From Erythrobacter sp. CCH5-A1 (GTDB taxonomy: Bacteria; Pseudomonadota; Alphaproteobacteria; Sphingomonadales; Sphingomonadaceae): DNA of 64,000 bases. Position 1 is the stretch's first letter, and each line of letters starts with the position of its first letter. The notes beneath the pieces are model-generated. The model was not told the origin of the DNA, did not search any database, and saw nothing but the letters and a program-made list of their open reading frames with translations. Made by a program: the position numbers and the translations under genes. Where the stretch lies: contig NZ_LSKQ01000174.1 in assembly GCF_001557115.1 (NCBI RefSeq), forward strand, positions 27,781-91,780. Direction: 5' to 3'. Shown in pieces: positions 45,523 through 54,492 of the stretch.

Positions 45523-46010
45523 GCAGCGCCCTCCATTGCCCCGATCTCGGCAAGCCGCGCCTGCAACTCGGCGCGCTCCATCGTCTCGAAGGGGAGCGCG
45601 AGGAAGGCCTCGGCGCGCATTGTCAGCCAGTCCCAGGTCTGCGCGAAGGCGGCATCGACTTCCGCGTCATCGCCCGTCACCGCTGCCGGATCGGGCAGGC
45701 CCCAGTGCGCGCGCAAGGGCGTGCCGGGGAAGATCGGGCAGGCCTCCCCCGCCGCGCTGCCGCACACGGTGATGACAAGGTCGATCTGCGGCGCGTCGGG
45801 GCCGGTGAAGGTGTTCCAGCTCTTGGAATGGAGCCCGCCCGCATCGATCCCGCGCGCGGCGAGCAGCCGCAGCGCGCCCGGATGGACAGCGCCCTTGGGC
45901 TGGCTCCCCGCGCTGAAGGCGGTCACCCGCCCCGGGCCGAGGCGGCCGAGGATAACCTCGCCAAGGATCGAGCGGGCGGAATTGCCCGTGCACAGCACCA
46001 GAATGTTCAT
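45519..46010 (-). CDS. arsC: Arsenate reductase ArsC, low-molecular-weight phosphatase type
   Basis: A 163-residue enzyme of the PTPase-related ArsC class. The P-loop is LVLCTGNSARSILGE (Cys7, Arg13), and further cysteines are in ITVCGSAAGEACPIFPG, which could serve as the resolving pair used by thioredoxin-coupled ArsC. It would reduce arsenate to arsenite in the cytoplasm. Part of the arsR-arsI-arsC-aqpS operon. Confidence 0.9.
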   Translation of the reverse strand: MNILVLCTGNSARSILGEVILGRLGPGRVTAFSAGSQPKGAVHPGALRLLAARGIDAGGLHSKSWNTFTGPDAPQIDLVITVCGSAAGEACPIFPGTPLRAHWGLPDPAAVTGDDAEVDAAFAQTWDWLTMRAEAFLALPFETMERAELQARLAEIGAMEGAA

Positions 46011-46031
46011 GTCTCGCCCCCGCGATGTGGT

Positions 46032-46517
46032 TCAGCAGCAGCCCGATTTCGCCGGAGCAGGCGCGGCGGACGCGATCTGCGGCACGCAGCAGGCGCCCGT
46101 CGCCGCACCGGCATTCGCCAGCTGTTCGAGATCGGGGCTGCCGCCATAGGTGGTGCTGCCGCCGGTGGTGAGGAAGGCTTCCCACACCACCCCGTCGGGA
46201 TCGGCGATCCAGCTCTTCTCCGACTTGGCGTAGCAGCAGGTGGTCGCGCCCTCTTCCAGCACCGGGCGGTCCGCGGCCTTCAACCGGTCATAGACCTCGG
46301 CGAGTTCGCTTTCGTCCTCGACCTGAAGGCCGACATGCTCGATCCCCTTGACCGCGCCCTCGCGCATCGAGATCGCAAAGTTGATGCGCGGGTCTTCGAG
46401 CATCCACTTGGCATAATCGGCCTTCACCACTTCCGGCGCCGCGCCGAACAGGTGGGTGTAGAAGGCGATCGAGGCATCGAGGTCGGTCACGCCGACATGC
46501 AGGTGGAAGCGCTTCAC
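46032..46517 (-). CDS. arsI: ArsI-type VOC carbon-arsenic lyase (CadI/ArsI family)
   Basis: A 161-residue VOC-fold protein. The diagnostic pair of cysteines is in the EEGATTCCYAKSEKSWIADPDGVVWE segment (residues 94-95), which in ArsI enzymes binds trivalent methylarsenical and lets iron-dependent demethylation proceed. Histidine ligands fit RFHLHVGVTDL and GIEHVGLQVED. A second Cys pair lies at the C-terminus. It starts with GTG overlapping the arsR stop (GTGA). CadI-type cadmium response is the alternative. Confidence 0.86.
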   Translation of the reverse strand: MKRFHLHVGVTDLDASIAFYTHLFGAAPEVVKADYAKWMLEDPRINFAISMREGAVKGIEHVGLQVEDESELAEVYDRLKAADRPVLEEGATTCCYAKSEKSWIADPDGVVWEAFLTTGGSTTYGGSPDLEQLANAGAATGACCVPQIASAAPAPAKSGCC

Positions 46518-46855
46518 TGGGCAGTCTCCTTGGGTGTCGCAGGCGGGCAGGCGGCGGCGTCCTCGCAAGGCAGGCCGCCGCAGCAGTTTTCGGTGAGGTA
46601 GGCCATGAGGCCGTTCATCGCGGCATAGTCCGCCGCATAGAACACCGAGCGACTCTCGCGCCGCTGGGTGACGAGCCCGGCATTGGCGAGCTGGGCGAGA
46701 TGGAAGCTCATCGAGGAGGCGGGGACGCCGATCCGCTCGGCCAGCACGCCCGCCGGAATCCCTTCGGCCCCCGCCTGCACCAGCAGCCGGAAAGCGGCGA
46801 GGCGGTGCTCCTGCGCAAGAGCGCCGAGCGCGCGGATGACCAGATCGGAATGCAC
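46514..46855 (-). CDS. arsR: ArsR-family metalloregulator
   Basis: A 113-residue winged-helix repressor. The HTH is HRLAAFRLLVQAGAEGIPAGVLAERIGVPASSMSFHLAQLANAGLV. It lacks the DNA-helix ELCVCDL metal site of classical ArsR, but the C-terminal NCCGGLPCEDAAACPP provides a cysteine cluster like that of the C-terminal As(III)-binding ArsR group. The start is GTG at 46855: a GGAGG lies at good spacing and the TTGACA promoter with operator lies just upstream. First gene of the arsenic operon. Confidence 0.88.
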   Translation of the reverse strand: MHSDLVIRALGALAQEHRLAAFRLLVQAGAEGIPAGVLAERIGVPASSMSFHLAQLANAGLVTQRRESRSVFYAADYAAMNGLMAYLTENCCGGLPCEDAAACPPATPKETAQ

Positions 46856-46874
46856 GGCATCCTCCAACGATTCG

Positions 46875-46890
46875 ATAATTATGGAATTAT
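46875..46890 (-). promoter_or_regulatory. Likely ArsR operator
   Basis: ATAATT-ATGG-AATTAT, a perfect 6-4-6 inverted repeat, lies 20 bases upstream of the arsR start and overlaps the -10 region. Autoregulation is inferred. Confidence 0.72.
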
Positions 46891-46912
46891 GGGATCGTGC
46901 GGCAGGTGTCAA
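46886..46912 (-). promoter_or_regulatory. Sigma-70-type promoter of the ars operon
   Basis: On the - strand a consensus TTGACA (46912-46907) is followed 15 to 16 bases later by CATAAT/ATAATT, overlapping the inverted repeat at 46875-46890. Position and strand fit transcription of arsR. Confidence 0.65.
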
Positions 46913-47071
46913 TCCGCGTCGCGCTCGTGCTCTCCCGTAGCGCGGGGCTCGGCTCGGCCTCCGCATCGGCGTCGGGGGCTGGGCCCGGGCGTTGGTCTGC
47001 CGCCCGCCTCGTTTCAGCGCCAATAGCAATAAATTGAAATATTTAAGCTCACGCCAATAGCGAGACTACAC

Positions 47072-47087
47072 CATCGTTCGAACGATG
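47072..47087. promoter_or_regulatory. 16-bp perfect palindrome upstream of a small secreted protein gene
   Basis: CATCGTTCGAACGATG is a perfect palindrome 25 bases before the ATG at 47113. Its form suits an operator for a TetR-type or similar dimeric regulator; no such regulator gene is adjacent. Confidence 0.6.
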
Positions 47088-47112
47088 CCTTTCACCCAAT
47101 CAGGAGCCAATC

Positions 47113-47340
47113 ATGAGAAAGAAGATCCTGCTCAGCCTCGCGCTGGCGAGCCTTCTCCCGATCTCCCAGGCGGCCGCGCACCACATCCCCCAACACGTGG
47201 TGTCGAACGACCAAACCACCTTCCGGCTTTGCGATGCGTCCGCATGCTTCGTCTATCAAAACTTCGGAACGCCCGAGGATCCCAACTGGGTTCTCGTTTC
47301 GATCGAACCGATCATCAGAGGCGAACGCAACGTAGACTGA
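47113..47340 (+). CDS. Small secreted hypothetical protein
   Basis: A 75-residue protein with a clear Sec signal (RKKILLSLALASLLPISQAAA, cut near HHIP) and two nearby cysteines in CDASACFVYQNF that could form a disulphide. A strong ribosome site (CAGGAG) precedes the ATG. No family recognised. It stands alone between the ars operon and the HNH gene, with a palindrome upstream. Confidence 0.7.
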   Translation: MRKKILLSLALASLLPISQAAAHHIPQHVVSNDQTTFRLCDASACFVYQNFGTPEDPNWVLVSIEPIIRGERNVD

Positions 47341-47476
47341 TCCATCTGCCGGATCGGTGCTCGGCGGGATCGTCTGCCGACATCGATCCGGCCTCGCATC
47401 GCAGCGAGGCTGCTTCCATCGGTTTGATTTTCTCCGTTGCGCGGCCCAAGCTGATCCAGCCCGGCCAGCCCAGCCC

Positions 47477-48085
47477 TTACGCCTCCAGTTCGACGTCCCA
47501 GTAGAGCCAATCCCGCCACGTCTCGTGGAGGTAGCCCGGCGGGAACATCTTGCCGTGCTGCTGCAATTGCCAGCTGGTCGGCCGGATCGGCGCCTGGTGG
47601 ATCGGCATGCCGGCTTGTTTCGGCGTGCGCCCGCCCTTCTTCATGTTGCACGGCGCGCAGGCGGTGATGATGTTCTCCCACGTCGTCCGCCCCCCGAGGC
47701 GGCGCGGGGTGACGTGGTCGAAGGTCAGGTGATCGTGGCTGCCGCAGTACTGGCACTGGAATCGGTCGCGCAGAAACACGTTGAAGCGCGTGAAGGCGGG
47801 GAATTCCGAGTGCTTCACATATTGCCGCAGCGCGATGACGCTCGGGATCTTCATGTCGAAGCTGGGCGAGTGGACCTCGCGGTCATAGCTCGCGACGATG
47901 TCCACCCGGTCGAGGAACACCGCCTTGATCGCGGTCTGCCACGGCCAGAGCGAGAGCGGGTAGTAGGACAGCGGCGTGTAATCGGCGTTGAGCACCAGCG
48001 CCGGGCAGGCCGAAAGATTGCGCGTCGGATCCTCGTCGATCCCGCGGAACTTCGCCACTTTCTCGATCAGTTCGGCATTGAACAC
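47477..48085 (-). CDS. HNH endonuclease-family protein
   Basis: A 202-residue protein. The HNH motif with zinc-binding cysteines is CQYCGSHDHLTFDHVTPRRLGGRTTWENIITACAPCNMKKGG, at about residues 95-140. The N-terminal extension (VLNADYTPLSYYPLSLWPWQTAIKAVFLDRV) is the conserved lead-in of the alphaproteobacterial family. It starts with GTG at 48085 with an upstream GGAGGAA. Solitary HNH proteins like this are widespread; function unknown. Confidence 0.88.
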   Translation of the reverse strand: MFNAELIEKVAKFRGIDEDPTRNLSACPALVLNADYTPLSYYPLSLWPWQTAIKAVFLDRVDIVASYDREVHSPSFDMKIPSVIALRQYVKHSEFPAFTRFNVFLRDRFQCQYCGSHDHLTFDHVTPRRLGGRTTWENIITACAPCNMKKGGRTPKQAGMPIHQAPIRPTSWQLQQHGKMFPPGYLHETWRDWLYWDVELEA

Positions 48086-48228
48086 GACGCGCGTTCCTCC
48101 CTGATTGACGTGAGCATGCCGTGGCAGGGCAAAGAGTCAAACCCGTGACAGGGTGGCTATCCACAGGGACAGCCTGTGCATGACCTGTGGATAGCGAAAG
48201 AAAATGTCCTGTGGCATGGGCCTTTGCG

Positions 48229-49059
48229 ATGGATCGCCCCGCCCCGCCCGTGACCCGTTTCGCGCCGAGCCCCAACGGACGGCTGCATCTGGGCCATGCG
48301 CTCTCGGCGATCGCGGCGCATGATCTGGCGCGCGCGGGCGGCGGGCGGTTCCTGCTGCGGATCGAGGATATCGACGGGCCGCGCTCCCGGCCCGAACTGG
48401 CCGACGAATTCCGCCGCGATCTCGCATGGCTGGGGCTCGAGTGGGAAGAGGTCCCCGCCCAATCGACCCGCCTTGCCAGCTATGCGGCGGCTGCCGAAGA
48501 CCTGAAGGCGAAGGGGCTGCTCTACCCCTGCACCTGCACCCGCTCACAGATCGAGGCGGCTGGTGCGGTCGAGGGCTCCGACGGGCTGATCTACCCCGGC
48601 ACCTGCAAGCACCGCCCGCCCGATCCGTCGCGCCCTGCTGCATGGCGGCTCGATGCCGAAAAGGCACTGGCGGCAACCGGCCCGCTGATGTGGGAGGACG
48701 CGCGCGCGGGGTCGCAGACCGTCGACCTCTCCGGCCTCGGCGATGTGGTGCTGGTGCGCAAGGACCTGCCCGCCAGCTACCACCTTGCGGTGACGCTCGA
48801 CGATGCGGCGGACGGCGTCACGCTGGTGACCCGCGGCGCCGATCTCTTCGCCGCGAGCCACATCCACCGCACGCTGCAAGCCCTGCTCGGCCTCGCCGTC
48901 CCGCGCTGGCACCACCATCCGCTGCTGCTCGGTGAAGACGGCGAAAAGCTCGCCAAGCGCCGCGGCTCGCCTGCCCTCGCGGAGCGGCGCGATGCTGGCG
49001 AAGACGGGCGGATGCTCGCCGAACAACTGCGTGTGCAACTTTTGTCACTTGGAACCTGA
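48229..49059 (+). CDS. gluQRS: Glutamyl-Q tRNA(Asp) synthetase
   Basis: A 276-residue truncated glutamyl-tRNA synthetase paralogue, which attaches glutamate to queuosine in tRNA-Asp. The class I motifs are APSPNGRLHLGHA (HIGH) and EDGEKLAKRRGS (KMSKS equivalent), and the family's zinc site is LLYPCTCTRSQI with a following YPGTCKH. It lacks an anticodon-binding domain. The start at 48229 follows the family N-terminus; a GTG at 48211 is also in frame. queC at 17087 supplies an earlier step of queuosine. Confidence 0.93.
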   Translation: MDRPAPPVTRFAPSPNGRLHLGHALSAIAAHDLARAGGGRFLLRIEDIDGPRSRPELADEFRRDLAWLGLEWEEVPAQSTRLASYAAAAEDLKAKGLLYPCTCTRSQIEAAGAVEGSDGLIYPGTCKHRPPDPSRPAAWRLDAEKALAATGPLMWEDARAGSQTVDLSGLGDVVLVRKDLPASYHLAVTLDDAADGVTLVTRGADLFAASHIHRTLQALLGLAVPRWHHHPLLLGEDGEKLAKRRGSPALAERRDAGEDGRMLAEQLRVQLLSLGT

Positions 49060-49084
49060 GCCTCAAGCGTCCATTTAGGCATCC

Positions 49085-49315
49085 ATGACCTATGTCCTCA
49101 TCCCCGCGCTCCTCATCCTCATGGGCCTTACCGCCTTTTCGCTGGTGAAGGGCATCATCGCCTTCCTCAAGACGACCAAGATCGACCTCGAGACCGGCGA
49201 AGGCACCACCGCGACCGACATGCAGCTCGCTCAGAACAAGGCGATGTTCGCGCGCATCAAGTACCAGGGGCTGGCGATCGCGGTGGTCGCGATCCTGCTG
49301 GCGGTGTCGCGCTAA
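49085..49315 (+). CDS. HIG1-type twin-transmembrane small protein
   Basis: A 76-residue protein of two membrane helices (YVLIPALLILMGLTAFSLVKGIIAFL and YQGLAIAVVAILLAVSR) separated by a charged loop (TTATDMQLAQNKAMFARIK). This is the HIG1-domain pattern found in alphaproteobacteria and mitochondria, linked to respiratory complexes. It lies 25 bases after gluQRS and 12 before the adenosyltransferase. Confidence 0.84.
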   Translation: MTYVLIPALLILMGLTAFSLVKGIIAFLKTTKIDLETGEGTTATDMQLAQNKAMFARIKYQGLAIAVVAILLAVSR

Positions 49316-49327
49316 GCCCTCCAACCA

Positions 49328-49903
49328 ATGGTCAAGCTGAACCGGATCTACACCCGCACCGGGGATGACGGGACGACGGGCCTCGTCGATGGCTCGCGAT
49401 GCCCCAAGCACTGCGCGCGGATCGCGGCGATGGGGCTGGTGGACGAGGCGAACTCCGCCATCGGCCTTGCCATCTGCGCTTTGACGGGCGAGGCCGAGAA
49501 GGCGCTCCTGACCCGCGTGCAGAACGACCTGTTCGATCTCGGCGCCGACCTCGCCACGCCTTCGGCCGACGGGGACTTCACCCCTAGCGAGATGGTGCTG
49601 CGGATCGTCCCCAGCCAGCCGCTGTGGATCGAGGCGCAGATCGACGCGCACAACGAGCGGCTCGAACCGCTCACCAGCTTCGTCCTGCCCGGCGGGAGCG
49701 AGGCGGCCGCGCGGGTCCATGTCGCCCGCGCCACGACCCGCGCCGCGGAACGCGCGATTGTCGCGCTGGCGGCCGAGGACGCGGTCAACCCGTCCGCGCT
49801 CGCCTATATCAACCGCCTCTCGGACCTGCTCTTCGTGCTCGCCCGCGTGGCCAATGACGATGGCCGCGCGGACGTGAAGTGGGTGCCCGGCCAAAACAGA
49901 TAG
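49328..49903 (+). CDS. PduO-type cob(I)alamin adenosyltransferase
   Basis: A 191-residue enzyme that makes adenosylcobalamin. The signature N-terminal LNRIYTRTGDDGTTGLVDGSRC is intact, as is PSALAYINRLSDLLFVLARVAND, with the usual R-x-x-x-R helix (CRRAEREV-like ATTRAAERAIV). It may serve methylmalonyl-CoA mutase or ribonucleotide reductase; neither is seen in the window. Confidence 0.9.
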   Translation: MVKLNRIYTRTGDDGTTGLVDGSRCPKHCARIAAMGLVDEANSAIGLAICALTGEAEKALLTRVQNDLFDLGADLATPSADGDFTPSEMVLRIVPSQPLWIEAQIDAHNERLEPLTSFVLPGGSEAAARVHVARATTRAAERAIVALAAEDAVNPSALAYINRLSDLLFVLARVANDDGRADVKWVPGQNR

Positions 49904-49981
49904 CGCGCTAATCGCTAGCTTTTGCGCAAAGGCCTCGCTAGGGCGGCAGAATTGCTGCACCTGCGAAGGAACCTACTCCCC

Positions 49982-50863
49982 ATGACCAGCCCCATGCGCA
50001 ACATCGCCGTGATCGGCGCCGGCCAGATGGGCACCGGGATCGCACAGACAGTCGCAGCCAATGGCATGAAAGTCATGCTGACCGACGTCGACCTGCCCCG
50101 CGCCGAGGCCGGCAAGGCCAATGTCGAAGCGGCGCTGGTGAAGCTGATGGGGCGCGGCAAGATCGAGGCCGCCGAGGCCGAAGCGCTGCTCGCGCGCATC
50201 ACCCCGGTCGCCGATTACGCCCCCTTCGCCGAAGCCGATCTCATCATCGAGGCAGCGACCGAGCGCGAGGAGATCAAGAACGCGATCTTCGAAAAGGCCG
50301 GCCAGGTGCTGGCCCCGCAGGCGATCATGGCGTCGAACACCTCGTCGATCCCGATCACCCGCATGGCCAACCACTCGCCCGATCCGGCGCGCTTCATCGG
50401 GCTGCACTTCTTCAATCCGGTGCCCGTGATGGGCCTGATCGAGGTCATCCCCGGCCTCGCCACCGCCAAGGAAACGACCGAAGCGGTCACCGCCTTTGCG
50501 CGCGGGCTGGGCAAGGAAGTGGTGCTTTCGCAGGACGAGCCGGGCTTCGTCGTCAACCGCATCCTGCTCCCCATGATCAACGAGGCGGTCTTCGTGCTCG
50601 GCCAGTCGACCGCAGGGATCGAGGATATCGACAAGGGCTGCCGCCTCGGCCTCAATCACCCGATGGGGCCGCTGCAGCTGGCCGATTTCGTCGGGCTCGA
50701 CACCTGTCTCGACATCATCAAGGTGCTCTACAAGACCACCCGCGACAGCAAGTATCGCCCCGCGCCGCTGCTGGTGAAATATGTCGAGGCCGGCTGGCTC
50801 GGCCGCAAGACCGGCCGGGGCTTTTACGACTACACCGGCGAGGCGCCCGTTCCGACGCGCTGA
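49982..50863 (+). CDS. 3-hydroxybutyryl-CoA dehydrogenase family protein
   Basis: A 293-residue 3-hydroxyacyl-CoA dehydrogenase. The Rossmann motif [24 protein letters not shown] is followed by [35 protein letters not shown], the catalytic histidine in [21 protein letters not shown], and a C-terminal dimerisation part. NAD-linked oxidation of 3-hydroxybutyryl-CoA is the likely step. The start at 49982 has no better upstream competitor. Confidence 0.92.
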   Translation: MTSPMRNIAVIGAGQMGTGIAQTVAANGMKVMLTDVDLPRAEAGKANVEAALVKLMGRGKIEAAEAEALLARITPVADYAPFAEADLIIEAATEREEIKNAIFEKAGQVLAPQAIMASNTSSIPITRMANHSPDPARFIGLHFFNPVPVMGLIEVIPGLATAKETTEAVTAFARGLGKEVVLSQDEPGFVVNRILLPMINEAVFVLGQSTAGIEDIDKGCRLGLNHPMGPLQLADFVGLDTCLDIIKVLYKTTRDSKYRPAPLLVKYVEAGWLGRKTGRGFYDYTGEAPVPTR

Positions 50864-50936
50864 GGCGTCGGCCCGCCGCAGGGCATGGCAACAATCGGCG
50901 CTCCCGCCGGGTAAGGCCCGGCGAAGGAGAGAAGCC

Positions 50937-51329
50937 ATGAACACTGACAACGCCAGAATCCCGGGCCACCCCGAGGGCCTCACCCACGAGACCCGAAATC
51001 GCGAGCAGGATGACGAGGGTACTCAGGCGCAGGATGTCGCGGAGGACGCGCGGCGCGAGGACAGCCGCACCTCCAGCCCACTCGAAAGCACCAAGCCCGA
51101 GGCGGACGAGTACGATCCCGCCCCCGACAGCACCGGCGACCTGATCGACGAGATGCGCCGCATGGAAGGCGAAGGCCGGATCGACATGTCGGCTTTCGCG
51201 GGCGAACCCAACCACGATGACGAGCCCGGCACCTACGGCGGCGAGACCACCGACGATGAAGACAGCGACTGGCTCACCGCCGACGGCGAGACGCTGAGCG
51301 AAGAGGATGCGGCGGACGAGGAGGAATGA
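50937..51329 (+). CDS. Acidic hypothetical protein
   Basis: A 130-residue protein in which over a third of residues are Asp or Glu, especially at the C-terminus (TADGETLSEEDAADEEE). No cysteine pair, membrane segment or fold is evident; it should be largely disordered. GAAGGAG precedes the ATG. The family is not recognised. DNA mimicry or a stress-related role can be imagined but has no evidence. Confidence 0.7.
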   Translation: MNTDNARIPGHPEGLTHETRNREQDDEGTQAQDVAEDARREDSRTSSPLESTKPEADEYDPAPDSTGDLIDEMRRMEGEGRIDMSAFAGEPNHDDEPGTYGGETTDDEDSDWLTADGETLSEEDAADEEE

Positions 51330-51362
51330 CGCCGCCCCGCCGGGCAGGGCATCCGGGACGGA

Positions 51363-51749
51363 TTATTGCGGCACGTCGTCCTCGGGAATGATCGGATCGC
51401 TGCTGGCAGGACCCGCGATGACCGCAGTCGGCGCCAGCGGGGCAGTCATCGGGTTGCTTGCCGCGGCGCCGGATCCGCCGCCCGAAGGCGCCGCGTTTGC
51501 CGGGGCCTGGGGATCGTAATTTCCGAAAACCGAAGGCGGTGCTTTCGGCTGGCTCTCGGCCGCCGGTTGCGTCTGCCGCGCGCCCGAGAAGAGCCCCTTC
51601 TGCGATTCCGACAGGCTCACCGCGCGGGTAACCAGCCCGCCATTGCCTTGCGGACCGATGATCGCCGCCGCGCCGAGCACGATCAGAACTACGAAGGCGA
51701 GCGCCATGCGGCTGTTCTGGAAGAGAAGCCTCATCATGTCCGCGCGCAT
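51363..51749 (-). CDS. Single-pass membrane protein with low-complexity tail
   Basis: A 128-residue protein with one membrane helix (RMALAFVVLIVLGAAAIIGPQ) and a proline/alanine/serine-rich periplasmic tail (AAESQPKAPPSVFGNYDPQAPANAAP). Family not recognised. It lies 30 bases upstream of the mutS stop region on the same strand, so it would be transcribed after mutS only by read-through. Confidence 0.65.
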   Translation of the reverse strand: MRADMMRLLFQNSRMALAFVVLIVLGAAAIIGPQGNGGLVTRAVSLSESQKGLFSGARQTQPAAESQPKAPPSVFGNYDPQAPANAAPSGGGSGAAASNPMTAPLAPTAVIAGPASSDPIIPEDDVPQ

Positions 51750-51779
51750 AACAGGGACGTGGTTAAGCCTTGGTTGAAA

Positions 51780-54431
51780 TCACCGCCCTGAACCCGGCAG
51801 GGTGCGCTTCCATTCGTAGAGAAGATCCAATGCCTCGCGCGGGGTAAGAGCGTCGAGATCGGCGGCGCGCAGGGCCTCGGCAAGTTGCTGTTCGGGGCTC
51901 GCCGGTTCGGGCTCGGCGGGCTTCAGGTTGGCGAAAAGCGGCAGATCGCCGAGGCCTGCCGCGATTCCCCCCGTCGCCTCGCGGGTGGCTTCGAGCTTGG
52001 CGAGCACCGCCTTGGCGCGGGCAACGACATTCGCGGGCACCCCGGCGAGCCGCGCGACCGCGAGGCCATAGGAACGGTCGGCGGGGCCATCGGCGAGTTC
52101 GTGGAGCAGCACCAGATCGCCCTGCCACTCGCGCGCGCGGACGTGGTGCAGGCTCAAGGCCTCGCAGGTTTCGGCGAGGCGCGCGAGTTCGTGGTAATGT
52201 GTCGCGAACAGGCAGCGGCAGGCGATCTGCGAATGCACCGCCTCGGCCACCGCCCAGGCGAGCGCGAGGCCGTCATAGGTCGATGTCCCGCGCCCTACTT
52301 CGTCGAGGATCACGAAGCTGCGATGTGTGGCCTGCGCGAGGATCGCGGCGGTCTCGACCATCTCGACCATGAAGGTGGAGCGCCCGCGCGCGAGGTTGTC
52401 GGCCGCGCCCACCCGGCTGAACAGGCGGTCGACGAGGCCGATCCGCGCGGCAGAGGCGGGGACAAAGCAGCCCGCCTGCGCGAGCAGCACGATGAGCGCG
52501 TTCTGGCGCAGGAAGGTCGATTTGCCGCCCATGTTCGGGCCGCCGATCAGCCACAGGCGGTTGTCGGCGGCGAGCTGGCAGTCGTTTGCGACGAAACGCT
52601 CGCCGGTCTTCGCCAGCGCCGCTTCGACCACCGGGTGGCGGCCCGCGGTGATGGCGAGCCCTGAGTCCTCGGCAATCTCCGGGCGGCACCAGTCGCCCTC
52701 TGCGGCTCGCTCGGCATTGCCCGCGCCGACATCGAGCCGGGCGAGGGCGGCGGCGGAGGCGGCAATGTTTTCGCGGGCGGCGACCACCTCTGCCACCAGC
52801 GCCTCGAAATGGGCTTCCTCGCAGGCGAGCGCATGGCCCCCGGCCTCGGCGATGCGCGCGGCTTCCTCGTGCAGCTTCAGCGAGTTGAACCGCACCGCGC
52901 CCGCCATGGTCTGGCGGTGGGTGAAGCCGCTGTCGGGGGCCATCAGCGCATCGGCATGGCGCGCGGCGACCTCAATGAAATAGCCCAGCACCCCGTTGTG
53001 GCGGATCTTGAGCGTCGCAATGCCGGTTTCCTCGCGGTAGCGCGCTTCCATTGCCGCGATTGCCCGGCGCGCATCGCCCGAGGTGGCGCGCAACTCGTCG
53101 AGCGCGGCATCGTAGCCGTCGGCGATGAACCCGCCGGAAGAGCGCTCGGTCGGCGGCGAGGGAACGAGTGCGCGCGACAGGTGATCGGTCAGCGCGCCGT
53201 GGCCGGTGAGACGGGCGATGACGTCAGCGAGCAATGCGGGCTTGTCGGGCGCGCCTGTGAGCCAGTGGTGGAGGCGCGCGGCCTCCGACAGCCCGTCGCG
53301 CAGCTGGCCGAGATCGCGCGGGCTCCCCCTTCCCGCCACCACCCGCCCGAGCGCGCGCCCGAGATCGGGGATCGCCCGCAGAATGTCGCGCAGCTGCGCG
53401 CGCTCGATGGGGCGGTCGCGCCAGAACTGCACCAGCGCCAGCCGCGCCTCGATGGCGGCGGCATCGAGCAAGGGCGCGGACAGGTCCTCCGCCAGCAGCC
53501 GCGAGCCCGCGCCGGTGACGCAGCGGTCGACCGCGCCGATCAGGCTGCCGGCGCGCGCGCCTTGCGCGGATTCGAGGATTTCGAGGCTCCCCCGCGTCGC
53601 CGCGTCCATCGCCATGGTGCTGGCGGTCTCGCGCAGCACGGGGGGCAGCAGCAGCGGCAGGCTGCCGCGCCCGACATGGTCGAGATAGGCGACCAGCCCC
53701 CCGGCGGCGGCCAGCATGGCGCGGGTGAAGACGCCGAAGGCATCGAGCGTCGCCACCCCGTGGACCGCCTTCAACCGCTCGGCCCCGGCATCGCTGGCGA
53801 AGGTCGTACGCGGGCGGTAGATCGCCTCCTCGGGGCCGTGCGACCAATCTTCGGGCACCACCACCTCGCTCGGGCTCAACCGCGCCAGCACCGCGCCCAG
53901 CGTGTCAGCCGCGCATTCCTCCAGCACCATCGCGCCGGTCGAGACATCGACCGCTGCGATCCCCACGCTCCCGCGCAGTTCCGCCAGCGCCACCAGCACG
54001 TTCGCGCGGCGCGGCTCGAGCAAGGCTTCCTCGGTGAGCGTCCCCGCCGTCACCAGCCGCACTATCGCACGGCCGACCAGCACCTTAGAGGACGGCAGCC
54101 CCTCGCGCTTGGCGCGGGCCTTGGCTTCCTCGGGCGTCTCGACCTGCTCGGCAATCGCCACCCGGCAGCCCGCCTTGATCAGCCGCGCGAGATAGCTCTC
54201 CGCCGAGTGCACCGGCACCCCGCACATGGGGATCGCCTGCCCGCCATGCTCGCCCCTTGTGGTGAGCGCGATGTCGAGGATCGCGGCGGCGCGCTTGGCA
54301 TCCTCGAAGAACAGCTCGAAGAAATCGCCCATCCGGTAGAACAGCAGCGCATCGCCCGCCTCCTCGCGCAGGCGCAGATATTGCGCCATCATCGGCGTGG
54401 GTTTGGGATCCTCGAGCGCGGCCATCGCCAT
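51780..54431 (-). CDS. mutS: DNA mismatch repair protein
   Basis: An 883-residue MutS. The N-terminal mismatch domain has MAQYLRLREEAGDALLFYRMGDFFELFFEDA, including the FxE mismatch motif (FFELF). The clamp/lever region is normal, and the ATPase has GGPNMGGKSTFLRQNAL (Walker A) and VILDEVGRGTSTYDGLALAWAV (Walker B/signature). Full length. It is divergent from maeB, with a small inverted repeat between the two promoters. Confidence 0.97.
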   Translation of the reverse strand: MAMAALEDPKPTPMMAQYLRLREEAGDALLFYRMGDFFELFFEDAKRAAAILDIALTTRGEHGGQAIPMCGVPVHSAESYLARLIKAGCRVAIAEQVETPEEAKARAKREGLPSSKVLVGRAIVRLVTAGTLTEEALLEPRRANVLVALAELRGSVGIAAVDVSTGAMVLEECAADTLGAVLARLSPSEVVVPEDWSHGPEEAIYRPRTTFASDAGAERLKAVHGVATLDAFGVFTRAMLAAAGGLVAYLDHVGRGSLPLLLPPVLRETASTMAMDAATRGSLEILESAQGARAGSLIGAVDRCVTGAGSRLLAEDLSAPLLDAAAIEARLALVQFWRDRPIERAQLRDILRAIPDLGRALGRVVAGRGSPRDLGQLRDGLSEAARLHHWLTGAPDKPALLADVIARLTGHGALTDHLSRALVPSPPTERSSGGFIADGYDAALDELRATSGDARRAIAAMEARYREETGIATLKIRHNGVLGYFIEVAARHADALMAPDSGFTHRQTMAGAVRFNSLKLHEEAARIAEAGGHALACEEAHFEALVAEVVAARENIAASAAALARLDVGAGNAERAAEGDWCRPEIAEDSGLAITAGRHPVVEAALAKTGERFVANDCQLAADNRLWLIGGPNMGGKSTFLRQNALIVLLAQAGCFVPASAARIGLVDRLFSRVGAADNLARGRSTFMVEMVETAAILAQATHRSFVILDEVGRGTSTYDGLALAWAVAEAVHSQIACRCLFATHYHELARLAETCEALSLHHVRAREWQGDLVLLHELADGPADRSYGLAVARLAGVPANVVARAKAVLAKLEATREATGGIAAGLGDLPLFANLKPAEPEPASPEQQLAEALRAADLDALTPREALDLLYEWKRTLPGSGR

Positions 54432-54492
54432 CGCCTACGCCTGTGCGACCCGATTCGGGAATGTTGCCAATTGCAGCTTTCCCCGAACCTGG

